Below, piece after piece: positions 23,269 through 32,580 of a stretch of 64,000 bases of DNA. The stretch's first letter is position 1. Every line of letters begins with the position of its first letter. The notes below the pieces were generated by a model that was not told the origin of the DNA, searched no databases, and was given only the letters and a program-made list of their open reading frames with translations. Position numbers and translations under genes: made by a program. The stretch is taken from positions 310,001 to 374,000 of the forward strand of contig NZ_MDVN01000022.1 in the NCBI RefSeq assembly GCF_002741945.1, given 5' to 3'. The stretch is from Gaetbulibacter sp. 4G1. GTDB lineage: Bacteria; Bacteroidota; Bacteroidia; Flavobacteriales; Flavobacteriaceae.

Positions 23269-24585
23269 ATGAGTACAAAAACAATTCCTTACGTAGCTAA
23301 TAAAGTAAAAGATATATCGCTTGCGGCTTGGGGACGAAAAGAAATAGAATTAGCAGAAGCCGAAATGCCAGGGCTTATGAGTTTACGTGAAGAATATAAA
23401 GATTCACAACCTCTTAAAGGTGCTCGTATTGCAGGATGTTTACACATGACTATTCAAACAGCAGTACTAATTGAAACTTTACAAGCTTTAGGAGCGGAGG
23501 TCACTTGGAGCTCTTGTAACATTTTCTCTACACAAGATCAAGCAGCAGCTGCCATTGCTGATGCTGGAACTGCAGTTTATGCATGGAAAGATATGACTGA
23601 AGAAGAATTTGATTGGTGTATCGAGCAAACTCTTTTCTTTGGTGAAGATAGACAACCACTTAACATGATACTTGATGATGGTGGTGATTTAACCAATATG
23701 GTTTTAGATAAATACCCAGAATTAGCAGCTGGAATTAATGGTTTATCTGAAGAAACAACAACTGGAGTTCACAGATTATACGAACGTGTAAAAAATGGAA
23801 CATTACCAATGCCTGCCATTAATGTAAACGATTCTGTTACAAAATCTAAATTCGATAATAAATACGGATGTAAAGAAAGTGCTGTAGATGCAATTCGTCG
23901 TGCTACAGATATTATGTTAGCCGGAAAACGTGTAACTGTTTGTGGTTATGGCGATGTTGGTAAAGGTACTGCTGCTTCTTTTAAAGGTGCTGGAAGTATT
24001 GTAACTGTTACAGAAATAGACCCAATTTGTGCGTTACAAGCGGCTATGGATGGTTTTGAAGTTAAAAAATTAGAAACAGTAATTGGTAATACTGATATTG
24101 TAATTACAACCACTGGAAATAAAGATATTGTTCAAGCACGTCATTTTGAAGCTTTAAAAGACAAAGCTATTGTTTGTAATATTGGGCATTTTGATAATGA
24201 GATTGATATGGCATGGTTAAACGACAACCATGGTCATACCAAAAACACTATTAAACCTCAAGTAGATAAATATACCGTTAACGGAAAAGATATTATTATA
24301 CTTGCCGAAGGTCGCTTAGTAAACCTAGGTTGTGCTACTGGACATCCAAGTTTTGTAATGAGTAACTCATTTACAAACCAAACATTAGCACAAATAGAGC
24401 TTTGGAATAATGCTGATGCTTACAAAAACGATGTATACATGCTACCAAAAGCATTAGACGAGAAAGTAGCAAAATTACATTTAGCAAAAATTGGAGTTGA
24501 ATTAACAGAACTTCGCGAAGAGCAAGCTAGTTATATTGGCGTAACTGTTGATGGACCATACAAGCCAGAGCATTACAGATATTAA
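23269..24585 (+). CDS. ahcY: adenosylhomocysteinase
   Basis: AhcY splits S-adenosylhomocysteine to adenosine and homocysteine and so keeps methyltransferases running. The protein matches the family throughout: [41 protein letters not shown], the NAD loop GYGDVGKG, the [10 protein letters not shown] motif, and the C-terminal [10 protein letters not shown] that completes the neighbouring subunit's NAD site. I start at the ATG at 23269 (MSTKTIPYV, 438 residues). The upstream in-frame ATG at 23236 adds 11 residues ([10 protein letters not shown]) with no family counterpart. A terminator follows at 24631. Confidence 0.97.
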   Translation: MSTKTIPYVANKVKDISLAAWGRKEIELAEAEMPGLMSLREEYKDSQPLKGARIAGCLHMTIQTAVLIETLQALGAEVTWSSCNIFSTQDQAAAAIADAGTAVYAWKDMTEEEFDWCIEQTLFFGEDRQPLNMILDDGGDLTNMVLDKYPELAAGINGLSEETTTGVHRLYERVKNGTLPMPAINVNDSVTKSKFDNKYGCKESAVDAIRRATDIMLAGKRVTVCGYGDVGKGTAASFKGAGSIVTVTEIDPICALQAAMDGFEVKKLETVIGNTDIVITTTGNKDIVQARHFEALKDKAIVCNIGHFDNEIDMAWLNDNHGHTKNTIKPQVDKYTVNGKDIIILAEGRLVNLGCATGHPSFVMSNSFTNQTLAQIELWNNADAYKNDVYMLPKALDEKVAKLHLAKIGVELTELREEQASYIGVTVDGPYKPEHYRY

Positions 24586-24593
24586 TTGACGTC

Positions 24594-24614
24594 ATGCTGA
24601 ACTTGTTTCAGCAT
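24594..24614. repeat. ATGCTGAAC/TTCAGCAT intergenic hairpin
   Basis: ATGCTGAA pairs with TTCAGCAT over a five-base loop (CTTGT). It lies just after the ahcY stop, embedded in GTCATGCTGAACTTGTTTC, a form of dispersed short element often met between genes in flavobacteria. It precedes, and is separate from, the ahcY terminator. Only one clear copy is in the window. Confidence 0.5.
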
Positions 24615-24630
24615 CTCATTATAAACTAAA

Positions 24631-24660
24631 ATCCCAAGCAGAAATGTTTGGGTTTTTTTT
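24631..24660 (+). terminator. intrinsic terminator of ahcY
   Basis: CCCAA and TTGGG (extended by G-T pairing to TTTGGG) form a short stem over GCAGAAATG or so, followed by eight T residues. The T-run touches the end of the convergent minus-strand gene at 24659. Confidence 0.7.
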
Positions 24661-24925
24661 ATTTGGATGAGAAATATCTATTCAAACCCTCATTAATTCT
24701 AGTTTGCAGCGAATTGATATCTACACCATCTTTTCTAAAGATGGTAATATTTTCAGAAACGCGATTACGCTCAACACTTTTTCGTATTTCAATAAGCTCA
24801 ATTTCATTAAAGCTTTCCAAATAATGCTTAACATTATTATCTAAAGATTCATCGCTTAAAAAAACCTTAATAGTTTGTTGCGTTGGAGAGTTTCTAATTT
24901 CTGTTCTAAACGGTAGCATAAACAA
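24659..24925 (-). CDS. hypothetical protein
   Basis: I do not recognise this 88-residue protein. It is soluble, has no Cys and no signal peptide, and looks like alternating strands and helices: TIKVFLSDESLDNNVKHYLESF, then ELIEIRKSVERN and NITIFRKDGVDINSLQTRINEGLN. That could be a small ferredoxin-like fold, but I have no family to name. Met3 (24919) is an equally good start. It is convergent with ahcY and divergent from the DinB-like gene. Confidence 0.55.
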   Translation of the reverse strand: MFMLPFRTEIRNSPTQQTIKVFLSDESLDNNVKHYLESFNEIELIEIRKSVERNRVSENITIFRKDGVDINSLQTRINEGLNRYFSSK

Positions 24926-25013
24926 TAATTTTTAGGTGAAACAATACATAATTGCAAATGCAATAGATAAAGTTAAGAATTTAATTAATACCTTTTTAAA
25001 TTAAATTGTAATA

Positions 25014-25487
25014 ATGAACTACAAAAAAATTGAAGCTTTAAATTTGTTACTAGCTGAAATAGAGCTAAATATTCCTTTTAAGGATAAAACAAATCCAAAG
25101 GTTACAACATCTGATGTTGGCTGGCAACTGGACCATAGTTTAAAGGTTTTTAATGCCGTTAGTGAATGGACCATAAAATCTAACCCAAAAGATTATAAGC
25201 GAGAATTTAATTTTTGGCGCACCATTTTATTCCCTCTAAAATATATTCCAAGAGGTAAAGCAAAAGCACCAAAGTTTGTTTTACCTCCCCAAATAATAAC
25301 ATCAGAAGATTTACATGTCCAATTACAAACTGCAAGAAACCATATTGATACTTTAAAAAAACTACCCAAAGCAGCTTACTTTAAGCATTTTATTTTTGGG
25401 AAATTATCAAAAAAGCAAACTTTACATTTTTTGCAAATGCATACTAATCATCATTTAAAAATTGTTCGAGATATTTTAAAGACATAA
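25014..25487 (+). CDS. DUF1569/DinB-like protein
   Basis: The 157-residue protein resembles the DUF1569 branch of the DinB four-helix bundle family. Metal-ligand candidates are the His in VGWQLDHSLKVF (about residue 41) and the paired His in the C-terminal helix FLQMHTNHHLKIVRDIL (about 140-150). DinB-like proteins usually bind one divalent metal and may act as thiol transferases; no substrate can be assigned here. It stands alone and runs towards the phytase gene, whose end is nine bases away. Confidence 0.75.
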   Translation: MNYKKIEALNLLLAEIELNIPFKDKTNPKVTTSDVGWQLDHSLKVFNAVSEWTIKSNPKDYKREFNFWRTILFPLKYIPRGKAKAPKFVLPPQIITSEDLHVQLQTARNHIDTLKKLPKAAYFKHFIFGKLSKKQTLHFLQMHTNHHLKIVRDILKT

Positions 25488-25495
25488 AAACCTAT

Positions 25496-26503
25496 CTATT
25501 CTACCAATTTTAATTTGCTTAAATCGTGATAAAAAAAGTTTCTTTTATTATTCATAGACACAAATAACCCATTAGGAAATTTATCTCCTAAATTAGCAGT
25601 AGTAACATCACAACCGTCAGTTTCAACAGTGCCTAAATTAAGCTCTTTAACAAAAGCATTCGTTTTTAAATCGAATATATTAAATGTATGTGCTTGCTGA
25701 TTAGAAACAATCAAGAACCCTCTATCTTCATATTTTGCGATAGCAATACCTTCTATATCGTCTTTAAAAAATTCGCCACCAAAGCAGGCTAATTCTTTAT
25801 CACCTTTTTCTGGCTCGGCATAATATTTACGAATACAAGCGCCTTCATCTGAATAATACACATAACCTTCTGTATCATCTACAGCTATGGCTTCTATCTC
25901 TTTTTGCCCACTAAATGCTCCAAACTTTCTTATTAATTTTGCTTTAACACCTAGCCTCTCAGAGGTTAACAGATATTGGTATAAATAACCCTTTTTAGGT
26001 CCTGTTTTTCTTCCCACAATAGCATAAAGTTTTTTTGTTACTGGAGATTTATATAGAGCAATACCCATTGGCAAATTCCCTTCTGGTATTTTTGCATCTT
26101 CAAAAACCTTAAAACCTCCTTGATCCAAAGGCTTCATATCTGGAACCGAAAACAAACGTATTTGTTTGTTTTCTCTTTCAGTAAATGCAATCACATCCGT
26201 TTTAACAGAATCATTAAGTTTAAAACCATATTCCAAATCTACATTATTTGGTCGTTTAAGTCCTCGTATGGTTTTATCTTCAATAATTTTACCGTCTAAA
26301 TCAAAGGCATAAATTGCACCGTTAGTATTTTTATCGGTGCCAAAAACAATACTTTTTGAAGCATCATTAGGGTTTATCCAAATTGCAGGGTCGTCTGTAT
26401 CATAAATTGTTTTTTCTGTTGCTACTTGACGCCTAATACCACATGACATTATTAAAAAAGTAAATGCAAAAATCGAATATATTCTTATACTATTTTTTTT
26501 CAT
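25496..26503 (-). CDS. phytase, lipoprotein (beta-propeller type)
   Basis: The 335-residue protein has a lipoprotein signal ending in IMSC (Cys about 21). The mature part matches beta-propeller phytases: DTDDPAIWINPNDASKSIVFGTDKN (about 40-65), FDLDGKII, RPNNVDLEYGF, EIEAIAVDDTEGYVYYSDEGACIRKYY, and FFKDDIEGIAIAKYEDRGFLIVSNQQ, which supply the acidic Ca-binding sites in the propeller. It releases phosphate from myo-inositol hexakisphosphate and related esters. As a lipoprotein it is probably on the outer membrane. It lies two bases after the TonB receptor gene, a PUL-like pairing for uptake of the released or intact substrate. Confidence 0.93.
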   Translation of the reverse strand: MKKNSIRIYSIFAFTFLIMSCGIRRQVATEKTIYDTDDPAIWINPNDASKSIVFGTDKNTNGAIYAFDLDGKIIEDKTIRGLKRPNNVDLEYGFKLNDSVKTDVIAFTERENKQIRLFSVPDMKPLDQGGFKVFEDAKIPEGNLPMGIALYKSPVTKKLYAIVGRKTGPKKGYLYQYLLTSERLGVKAKLIRKFGAFSGQKEIEAIAVDDTEGYVYYSDEGACIRKYYAEPEKGDKELACFGGEFFKDDIEGIAIAKYEDRGFLIVSNQQAHTFNIFDLKTNAFVKELNLGTVETDGCDVTTANLGDKFPNGLFVSMNNKRNFFYHDLSKLKLVE

Positions 26504-26505
26504 CT

Positions 26506-29289
26506 TTATCTCTTTTTAAATAAATCATATTTAACACCAAAGCTAATGCGCCTTCCATAATACTCTTCTTGCATGGTTCTGCTTTTTATGCCTTGAAAAT
26601 AACGTAAGGGTTGGTCTGTAATATTGTTTAAATCAAAATACACACTGAATGCATCATTTATGGCATAAGAGGCATTAAAATCTAATAAAAATTGCTCATC
26701 ATAATATCTATCTTCAAGATTATTGCCTCCTATTTCATCAATATATGAATCTGAATAATTAGCAGATAAACGTAAGCTTAACTTTTTATCGCTATATGCT
26801 AACGATCCATTAAACATATTTGGGGCTGTTCCAGGCAAGTCTAAATCTTTTCTTTCTTCGCCATCTTCATTTCTTATACCATCAGCACTTGATGTTAAAT
26901 ACGTATAGTTAAGCATAACACTTAGGTTTTTAGCAATACCTGGAAGGAAATCTAATTTACGCTGAATAGAAATTTCTGCTCCAAAAATACTAGCATCATC
27001 TCCATTTTGTGGTTGAAACGAGTCGTATCCTGTTGTTCCTGCACCAAAAGCGTCATTTGCAACCTCTGTTTGAAATGTATAAACAAAATCTTTAATATTT
27101 TTTTGAAATACGCCTCCAGATATAATACCTATGTTTTTAAAATAATGTTCAGCCATCAAATCAAAACCCATTGATGTTGTGGCATTTAAATCTGGATTTC
27201 CTAAAAACACTTCCTCATCATCGGTAACCACATCAACACTTGGTACTAAATCTGCATAATTTGGTCTAGCCAAAGTATTAGTCCACGCGAAGCGCAAAAT
27301 CGTGTTATTAGATGCATTATATTTAAAATGAACTCCTGGTAAAACATTTGTATAATTACTTTTTTTAGTAATAGTCCCTAAAATATTTTCTTCTCCTTCA
27401 ATTTGATTCCCCGTAGCTTCAATATTTGTGTTTTCTAACCTTAATCCAGCTAAAAGACTAAGCTTGTCTGATAATTTCTCATCTATCATTACATAAGAAG
27501 CTATAACATTTTCTTTCACTTTAAAGTTAGCTCTTGCATATTCACTTGGTACATCAACTTTTGTAAAAAGGTTAGTGTCTTCTAAATTTAGTTTTCCTAA
27601 AAACATAGGATCAACAAATAATCCTGCAGCATATCTGCTTCCTGCTAAAAAGTCTGAATCTGTTTGATCTACTAATGTTTGATCTGAAAACACATCAAAA
27701 ACTCCTGTTTCATCTTCATATTCATAAAAGTTATTAGAGCGTTCTTTATTTTTAAATCTTAACTTACTTCCTAGCTTAACAAATCCGCTTTTTCCAAATA
27801 TTTTTGTTGGGAACTTAAGATTAGCATAAAAGTTATAATCTTTCTCATCTGTATATTGATTTTCCTCAGTAATCTCTTTTAAATCAAATTCACTAGGGTT
27901 AACATCAACTATATTTCTAGGGCTAAAAAAAGGAAATTCTGGATTTGATAAATTTGAAATAATCTCAACATCTTTATTTCTATACTCAATATATCTTTCG
28001 TTTAAACGTTCTTCTGATGCTTTTGAGAAAGACCCCATCCAATCTAATTCAGCTTTACCAATAATATGATTTCCGTTTAAAGCATAATTTTGTACACGTT
28101 GGTCTTCTAAACGTGTGTTTTTATTTCTGTTATTATCAATACCTCCTTTAGTTTGTCTCCTAATTTCAGCTTGATATCCCAGATCTGGATTATCTTCATC
28201 AATAAGCTCAATATCCTTATAACGCAACCTAAAACGATTTTCTCTATCATCTCTCCAATTATACATCGTTTTTAAACTAATTGTATTATTTGCATTAAAA
28301 GCATAATCTAAATTAGCTGAAAAACTGCGCCTTATACGTTGTACTAAATAAGTTCTAATATCGGATTCTTTTACATAAGGCGACTCACTATCATCCCACT
28401 CAAACTCAATATTATCTGAACCAAAATCAGAATCATTTATTGAAGTAGAAATCATCCAACCCAATTTGTTGTCTTTTGTTCTATTACCTATTAAAAACGA
28501 ACCATTTAATATTCTCTTATCCGTAATTAAATTAACGCCTGAACCCATTGTTGCAGCTACTCTAAAACCATTAGGAGAAGTTCTTGTTACTAAGTTAACA
28601 GACCCACCTAAAGCATCAGCATCCATATCTGGAGTTACAGCTTTATTAACTTCAATAAGCTGAATCATGTCTGATGGAATCAAATCCATTTGCACATTTC
28701 TATTATCTCCTTCGGCAGAAGGAATACGACTCCCGTTTAACGTTACCGAATTTAATTGAGGTGCCAAGCCTCTAACTATAATATTACGCGCTTCTCCTTG
28801 ATCAACCTGCATGGTAATACCTGGAATACGCTTAACAGCATCTCCAATATTGGCATCTGGAAATTTCCCTATTTGGTCTGTAGAGACAACATTTGTTATG
28901 TTTTGCTTATTTTTTTGCGCATTTAAAGCTTTCGCTTGACTACTATTATATCCTGTAATAAAAACATCCTCAAGCTCTAAAACTGTCGTTTTTATGTCTA
29001 TAATAATTGCAACTGTTTTACCTGCCTCTACATCTACTTCAATTTCAGAATCTTCATATCCTATATATGTAACTTTAATTGTTTGTTTCCCTTCTGGGAT
29101 ATCTACAAATAAAAACTTTCCGTCTTCATTAGAAATAACTCCTTTTTTTAAGGTTTCAATTACAACATTTCCAAAAGGAATAGGCAAGCCTTTTTCATCA
29201 ATAATTGTTCCCTGAATATTTCCATTTTGCCCAATACTAGCGAGAGAAAATAATAGTGTAAATAATAAAAATACGTAACTTTTTTTCAT
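26506..29289 (-). CDS. TonB-dependent receptor paired with the phytase
   Basis: This 927-residue outer-membrane receptor has a signal peptide (1-20), a carboxypeptidase-regulatory-like domain (about 22-110, GTIIDEKGLPIPFGNVVIET...GYEDSEIEV), a plug domain with IVRGLAPQLNSVTLNGSRIP and a large barrel ending in FGVKYDLFKKR. The long TonB boxes and extensions are like those of Bacteroidetes receptors for large or charged ligands. The phytase gene follows after two bases, so the ligand is likely phytate or its inositol-phosphate products; no SusD-like partner is present, which argues against a polysaccharide. That substrate is inference from context. Confidence 0.9.
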   Translation of the reverse strand: MKKSYVFLLFTLLFSLASIGQNGNIQGTIIDEKGLPIPFGNVVIETLKKGVISNEDGKFLFVDIPEGKQTIKVTYIGYEDSEIEVDVEAGKTVAIIIDIKTTVLELEDVFITGYNSSQAKALNAQKNKQNITNVVSTDQIGKFPDANIGDAVKRIPGITMQVDQGEARNIIVRGLAPQLNSVTLNGSRIPSAEGDNRNVQMDLIPSDMIQLIEVNKAVTPDMDADALGGSVNLVTRTSPNGFRVAATMGSGVNLITDKRILNGSFLIGNRTKDNKLGWMISTSINDSDFGSDNIEFEWDDSESPYVKESDIRTYLVQRIRRSFSANLDYAFNANNTISLKTMYNWRDDRENRFRLRYKDIELIDEDNPDLGYQAEIRRQTKGGIDNNRNKNTRLEDQRVQNYALNGNHIIGKAELDWMGSFSKASEERLNERYIEYRNKDVEIISNLSNPEFPFFSPRNIVDVNPSEFDLKEITEENQYTDEKDYNFYANLKFPTKIFGKSGFVKLGSKLRFKNKERSNNFYEYEDETGVFDVFSDQTLVDQTDSDFLAGSRYAAGLFVDPMFLGKLNLEDTNLFTKVDVPSEYARANFKVKENVIASYVMIDEKLSDKLSLLAGLRLENTNIEATGNQIEGEENILGTITKKSNYTNVLPGVHFKYNASNNTILRFAWTNTLARPNYADLVPSVDVVTDDEEVFLGNPDLNATTSMGFDLMAEHYFKNIGIISGGVFQKNIKDFVYTFQTEVANDAFGAGTTGYDSFQPQNGDDASIFGAEISIQRKLDFLPGIAKNLSVMLNYTYLTSSADGIRNEDGEERKDLDLPGTAPNMFNGSLAYSDKKLSLRLSANYSDSYIDEIGGNNLEDRYYDEQFLLDFNASYAINDAFSVYFDLNNITDQPLRYFQGIKSRTMQEEYYGRRISFGVKYDLFKKR

Positions 29290-29455
29290 GGTTATTTTTG
29301 TTGATTAAATTCTCAACGAAATAACAAAATTGGCTTGCCAAGTATTTTAACTGTTTTTTAAGTTTTGGTTATCTATTAACTAAAAAATACATCTATTTTA
29401 AATTTAATTAACATTAAATAAAACTTTAGGTTATATAATTTGAACGCATAAAAAA

Positions 29456-29479
29456 ACCCTTTCTGTAAACAGAAAGGGT
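29456..29479 (-). terminator. intrinsic terminator of rplU-rpmA
   Basis: ACCCTTTCTG and CAGAAAGGGT form a ten-base stem with a TAAA loop; on the minus strand it is followed by TTTTTTT. It lies 27 bases beyond the rpmA stop. The stretch 29290-29455 upstream of it holds no gene that I can see. Confidence 0.85.
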
Positions 29480-29505
29480 CTTTATATTTTAAATAGAAAA
29501 GTTTC

Positions 29506-29766
29506 TTAAGCCTCAAAAGCTTCAACAGAAACGTAAGATCTATTATCTTTTTTCTTTGTAAATTTCACAAGACCATCAACTTTTGCATGTAAAGTATGAT
29601 CTTTCCCTTGGTAAACATTTTCACCTGGGTGATGTGTATTACCACGTTGTCTTAATATAATGTTTCCTGCAATGGCAGCTTGACCACCAAATATCTTAAC
29701 ACCTAAACGTTTCGATTCTGATTCTCTACCATTCTTAGAACTACCTACTCCTTTTTTATGAGCCAT
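29506..29766 (-). CDS. rpmA: 50S ribosomal protein L27
   Basis: L27 reaches the peptidyl-transferase centre with its N-terminus. The 86 residues match the family: [24 protein letters not shown], then the [17 protein letters not shown] and [14 protein letters not shown] core. It lies 27 bases after rplU on the same strand, the universal rplU-rpmA order, and ends before a strong terminator. No N-terminal cleavable extension, as found in some Firmicutes, is present. Confidence 0.98.
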   Translation of the reverse strand: MAHKKGVGSSKNGRESESKRLGVKIFGGQAAIAGNIILRQRGNTHHPGENVYQGKDHTLHAKVDGLVKFTKKKDNRSYVSVEAFEA

Positions 29767-29793
29767 TGTCTTAAGTTTTTATATTGTTAATAA

Positions 29794-30306
29794 TTAGCTT
29801 AATGCAGCAATCAAATCAGCTTTTTTCATTGAAGAAATTCCTTCAATCCCTTTTGCTTTAGCCATCTCTTTTAATTCAGCAACAGTAAATTTGCTTAAAT
29901 CTTGAGTTGCTTCAGCCTTCGGTGCAGCTTTTTCAACTTTAGCTTTTGGTTCTGCTTTTTTAGTTTCCTTTTTTGGAGCAGCTTTCTTAGCTCCAGATGC
30001 AGCAATACTTTCTATTACTATCTCAGTTAAAGATTGACGGTGACCATTTTTTACACGGTAACCTTTACGTCTTTTCTTTTTGAAAACGATTACTTTATCA
30101 CCTTTAAGGTGCTTTAAGACTTTTGCTCCTACTTGAGCTCCGTCTATAGCTGGGGCGCCTACAGTTACTTTGTCGCCATCTCCAATTAAAAGAACGTTAT
30201 CGAAAGAAACTTTCTTACCTTCTTCAGTTTGCAAACGGTTAACAAAAACTTTTTGGTCTTTTTCAACTTTAAATTGATGCCCTGCTATCTCTACAATTGC
30301 GTACAT
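29794..30306 (-). CDS. rplU: 50S ribosomal protein L21 with a C-terminal SAP/Rho-N-like extension
   Basis: The first 103 residues are a standard L21: MYAIVEIAGHQFKVEKDQKVFVNRL, then the KVIVFKKKRRKGYRVKNGHRQ signature. The protein is 170 residues, so about 65 are extra: a Lys/Ala/Pro-rich linker (about 108-145) and a small helical module LSKFTVAELKEMAKAKGIEGI with a following KKADLIAAL, which has the pattern of SAP/HeH or Rho N-terminal nucleic-acid-binding folds. Such tails occur on L21 in flavobacteria. The gene has a near-perfect promoter (30346-30376) and is followed by rpmA. Confidence 0.96.
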   Translation of the reverse strand: MYAIVEIAGHQFKVEKDQKVFVNRLQTEEGKKVSFDNVLLIGDGDKVTVGAPAIDGAQVGAKVLKHLKGDKVIVFKKKRRKGYRVKNGHRQSLTEIVIESIAASGAKKAAPKKETKKAEPKAKVEKAAPKAEATQDLSKFTVAELKEMAKAKGIEGISSMKKADLIAALS

Positions 30307-30345
30307 AGCGAATTTTTATTAATTAATTTGTTCAAAAAATGAGTG

Positions 30346-30376
30346 CAAATATACAGCTAATTAATTAAACTACAAA
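30346..30376 (-). promoter_or_regulatory. promoter of rplU-rpmA
   Basis: On the minus strand, TTTG (30373-30376) is separated by 19 bases from TATATTTG (30346-30353), followed by C. This fits the Bacteroidetes consensus exactly and lies 40 bases before the rplU ATG. Confidence 0.8.
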
Positions 30377-30380
30377 CGTT

Positions 30381-30833
30381 TTATTTGTTTTGAAGAATAT
30401 TTCTACTATTTTTAAATAATTGCATAACTGTAAGCGTAGAAACTACAGATGTAGCTAGCCCCATTACTGCAACAACAAAAGTTACCATACCTATATCTAA
30501 ATTAAATTGTCCATTGAGTTTTTCAAGTAAATTTGGCAAAAAACCAGGATTAATTTCAGTTGCATAAAACAAGAAAAACAGAGTAAAAAATAAGGTAGCT
30601 ACAAAGCCTGTTACAATACCTGTTTTAAACCCCTCTCCATAAGAAAAAAGTTCAGCATCTCTAAGCTTTTTTAACCTAACGGCTTCATATATTCCAAAAA
30701 CTGTAATAACAGCATTAAAAAAACTAAAAACCGGATTAGTATGTTTATTAAACAAAGCTAAAATTAAAAAGTATGCAATAAGTACTGCACTAGTAACGAG
30801 GCCAAACCGAATAGGAAGTGTTATTGTTTTCAT
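30381..30833 (-). CDS. DUF4199 family membrane protein
   Basis: A 150-residue protein with four membrane helices at about residues 10-28, 35-52, 70-92 and 115-140, and a conserved basic/acidic segment between helices 2 and 3 (EAVRLKKLRDAELFSYGEGFKTG). This matches the DUF4199 family, abundant in Bacteroidetes and of unknown role. It is monocistronic: the ribosomal operon promoter lies just downstream and a 248-base gap separates it from the next gene upstream. Confidence 0.8.
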   Translation of the reverse strand: MKTITLPIRFGLVTSAVLIAYFLILALFNKHTNPVFSFFNAVITVFGIYEAVRLKKLRDAELFSYGEGFKTGIVTGFVATLFFTLFFLFYATEINPGFLPNLLEKLNGQFNLDIGMVTFVVAVMGLATSVVSTLTVMQLFKNSRNILQNK

Positions 30834-31080
30834 CTGCTTAAATCTTTTAATTATTAAACATTAATTAAAAAACTGAGAGCTTCAGTAAAACTTTATGCCC
30901 TCATATTAAAATTTTATCATGTACTATATATAATTTAGGAAGTTTAAAATAGATTTATGTTAAGTTTCAATCATAAAACTTACTGTAAGGTTCTTAAATT
31001 TCGTGAAAAAAATTGGTTTAAAATAATTTCTGACGAAGTATTTTAAAATAAACACCTGATTTTAAGATTATTAACCAACC

Positions 31081-31959
31081 TTATCCTCTCCGTTTATGAG
31101 ACAAATAAACCCCAAGCAAAATAATTAAACTAGCTATGCCTTGTAAAAAGCTAAAGCCTTCACCATCAATAACACCCCACGCTAATGCCACAACTGGCAT
31201 AACATAAGTAACAGATGATGCAAAAACAGGCGTAGAAAGATGCACTAACTTATTAAATAATATTTTTGCCATGGCTGTACCAAAAAGAGACAAAAGGGTA
31301 ATATACACCATTGCCATTTTAAACTCCGGGTTATTAAATGTTGTTTTTGAAAAGAAATCTGTAAATAATAATACGACAACACCTGGAATAAATATAGCTA
31401 CAAAATTACCAGTAGCTATAGTCAATGGTTTTACATGCTGTAAATACTTCTTTATTATATTAACATTAAAAGCATACATAACGGTTGATAAAATAACAAA
31501 AACCGCATACATGTAGTTTTGGTTTGGGTTTAAATGGGCGCCTTTTAAAATTAATATTGCAGTACCTATAAAGCCAACAATTACACCTAATATTTGTCGT
31601 TTTGTTGATGCTATTTTAAACACAGCAAATCCCAACAAAATAGTATTTAAAGGTACTAATGAGTTTAAAATAGAAACTACTGCACTATCTATTTCGGTTT
31701 CTGCAATAGCAAAAAAAAAGGCTGGGATAAAAGACCCTAAAAACCCAGAAATTATAAGCCACTTCCAATCTTTAGGCTTAATTGTTTTTACTGTTTTGTA
31801 ACCAATAACAAATAAAAACAAACCTGTAATAATAACTCTTAAAGCACCTAACTGGTATGGGCTTAGCCCTAATAAGGATTTTTTAATTAAAATAAACGAA
31901 CTCCCCCAAATTAATGAAAGTGCAAATAGGTATATCCATTTTAAATTGATGTTGTTCAT
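31081..31959 (-). CDS. EamA/DMT family permease
   Basis: This 292-residue protein has ten membrane helices in two EamA repeats: the first begins LFALSLIWGSSFILIKKSL and the second, after the basic linker IIKKYLQHVKPLTIATGN at about 160, ends in LIILLGVYLSHKRRG. It is of the same superfamily as the gene at 4622-5536 but not closely alike. Substrate unknown. The 248 bases downstream of its stop (30834-31080) are A/T-rich, and I see nothing in them. It is divergent from the heavy-metal-domain lipoprotein gene. Confidence 0.85.
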   Translation of the reverse strand: MNNINLKWIYLFALSLIWGSSFILIKKSLLGLSPYQLGALRVIITGLFLFVIGYKTVKTIKPKDWKWLIISGFLGSFIPAFFFAIAETEIDSAVVSILNSLVPLNTILLGFAVFKIASTKRQILGVIVGFIGTAILILKGAHLNPNQNYMYAVFVILSTVMYAFNVNIIKKYLQHVKPLTIATGNFVAIFIPGVVVLLFTDFFSKTTFNNPEFKMAMVYITLLSLFGTAMAKILFNKLVHLSTPVFASSVTYVMPVVALAWGVIDGEGFSFLQGIASLIILLGVYLSHKRRG

Positions 31960-31993
31960 TTATCCTGTTTTTAGAATCACAAAATTCTACTTT

Positions 31994-32027
31994 TTTGTGC
32001 AATAAACGTCATTATTTAGTAGTTTTG
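31994..32027 (+). promoter_or_regulatory. promoter of the heavy-metal-domain lipoprotein gene
   Basis: TTTG (31994-31997) and TAGTTTTG (32020-32027) match the -33 and -7 elements with a 22-base gap, slightly long. The -7 element is 24 bases before the ATG. No obvious metal-regulator operator is visible. Confidence 0.5.
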
Positions 32028-32051
32028 TAGAGAATTTAATACTTTAAAATA

Positions 32052-32558
32052 ATGAAGACATTTAAAAATATTATAGTAGTTACATTAATTACACTTTTTG
32101 CTTTAAGTTGTAAAAATGAAGCTAAACCAGAAGTTAAAACTGTTGCTATTGAAAACGAAGCTATTACTGAAAAAGCTTTAGACCCTAATGCTACATATGC
32201 CAAAGCAGAATTTACTATTGATGGTATGACTTGCGAAATTGGATGTGCAAAAACCATTGAGAAAAAAATTGCCAAAATGGAAGGCGTAAAATCTGCTAAG
32301 GTAGATTTTGACAGAAAACTAGCTATGGTTGAATATAATGAGGCTAAGGTTACACCAATTTCTCTTGAAGAAACCGTAACTAAAGTTGCCGATATTTATA
32401 AAGTTAGCGACATGAAAACCGTTGAAGGGTTTTCATCAAAAAAAGCATGTGCTGCAGATTGCACCAAAGCTTGTTGCGCTAACAAAACCGATGCAGAGAA
32501 AAAAGCATGTGCGGCAGATTGTAAAAAAGCGTGTTGCGCAGAAAAAGCTAAGGCTTAA
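32052..32558 (+). CDS. heavy-metal-associated (HMA) lipoprotein with Cys-rich tandem tail
   Basis: The 168-residue protein has a lipoprotein signal ending LSC (Cys20). One HMA domain spans about residues 52-122. Its metal loop reads GMTCEIGC, so the two Cys (61 and 65) are three residues apart, not two as in typical CopZ/Atx1 domains; this longer form is recurrent in flavobacteria. The tail holds two 20-residue repeats (from about 130 and 150), each with KKACAADC and KACCA, giving eight more Cys (32439-32498 and 32499-32555). A surface copper or zinc chelator is likely, but the metal is inferred. It is convergent with gldD across a shared terminator. Confidence 0.85.
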   Translation: MKTFKNIIVVTLITLFALSCKNEAKPEVKTVAIENEAITEKALDPNATYAKAEFTIDGMTCEIGCAKTIEKKIAKMEGVKSAKVDFDRKLAMVEYNEAKVTPISLEETVTKVADIYKVSDMKTVEGFSSKKACAADCTKACCANKTDAEKKACAADCKKACCAEKAKA

Positions 32559-32580
32559 TTTTTTAAATTTTCTGCCTTTT

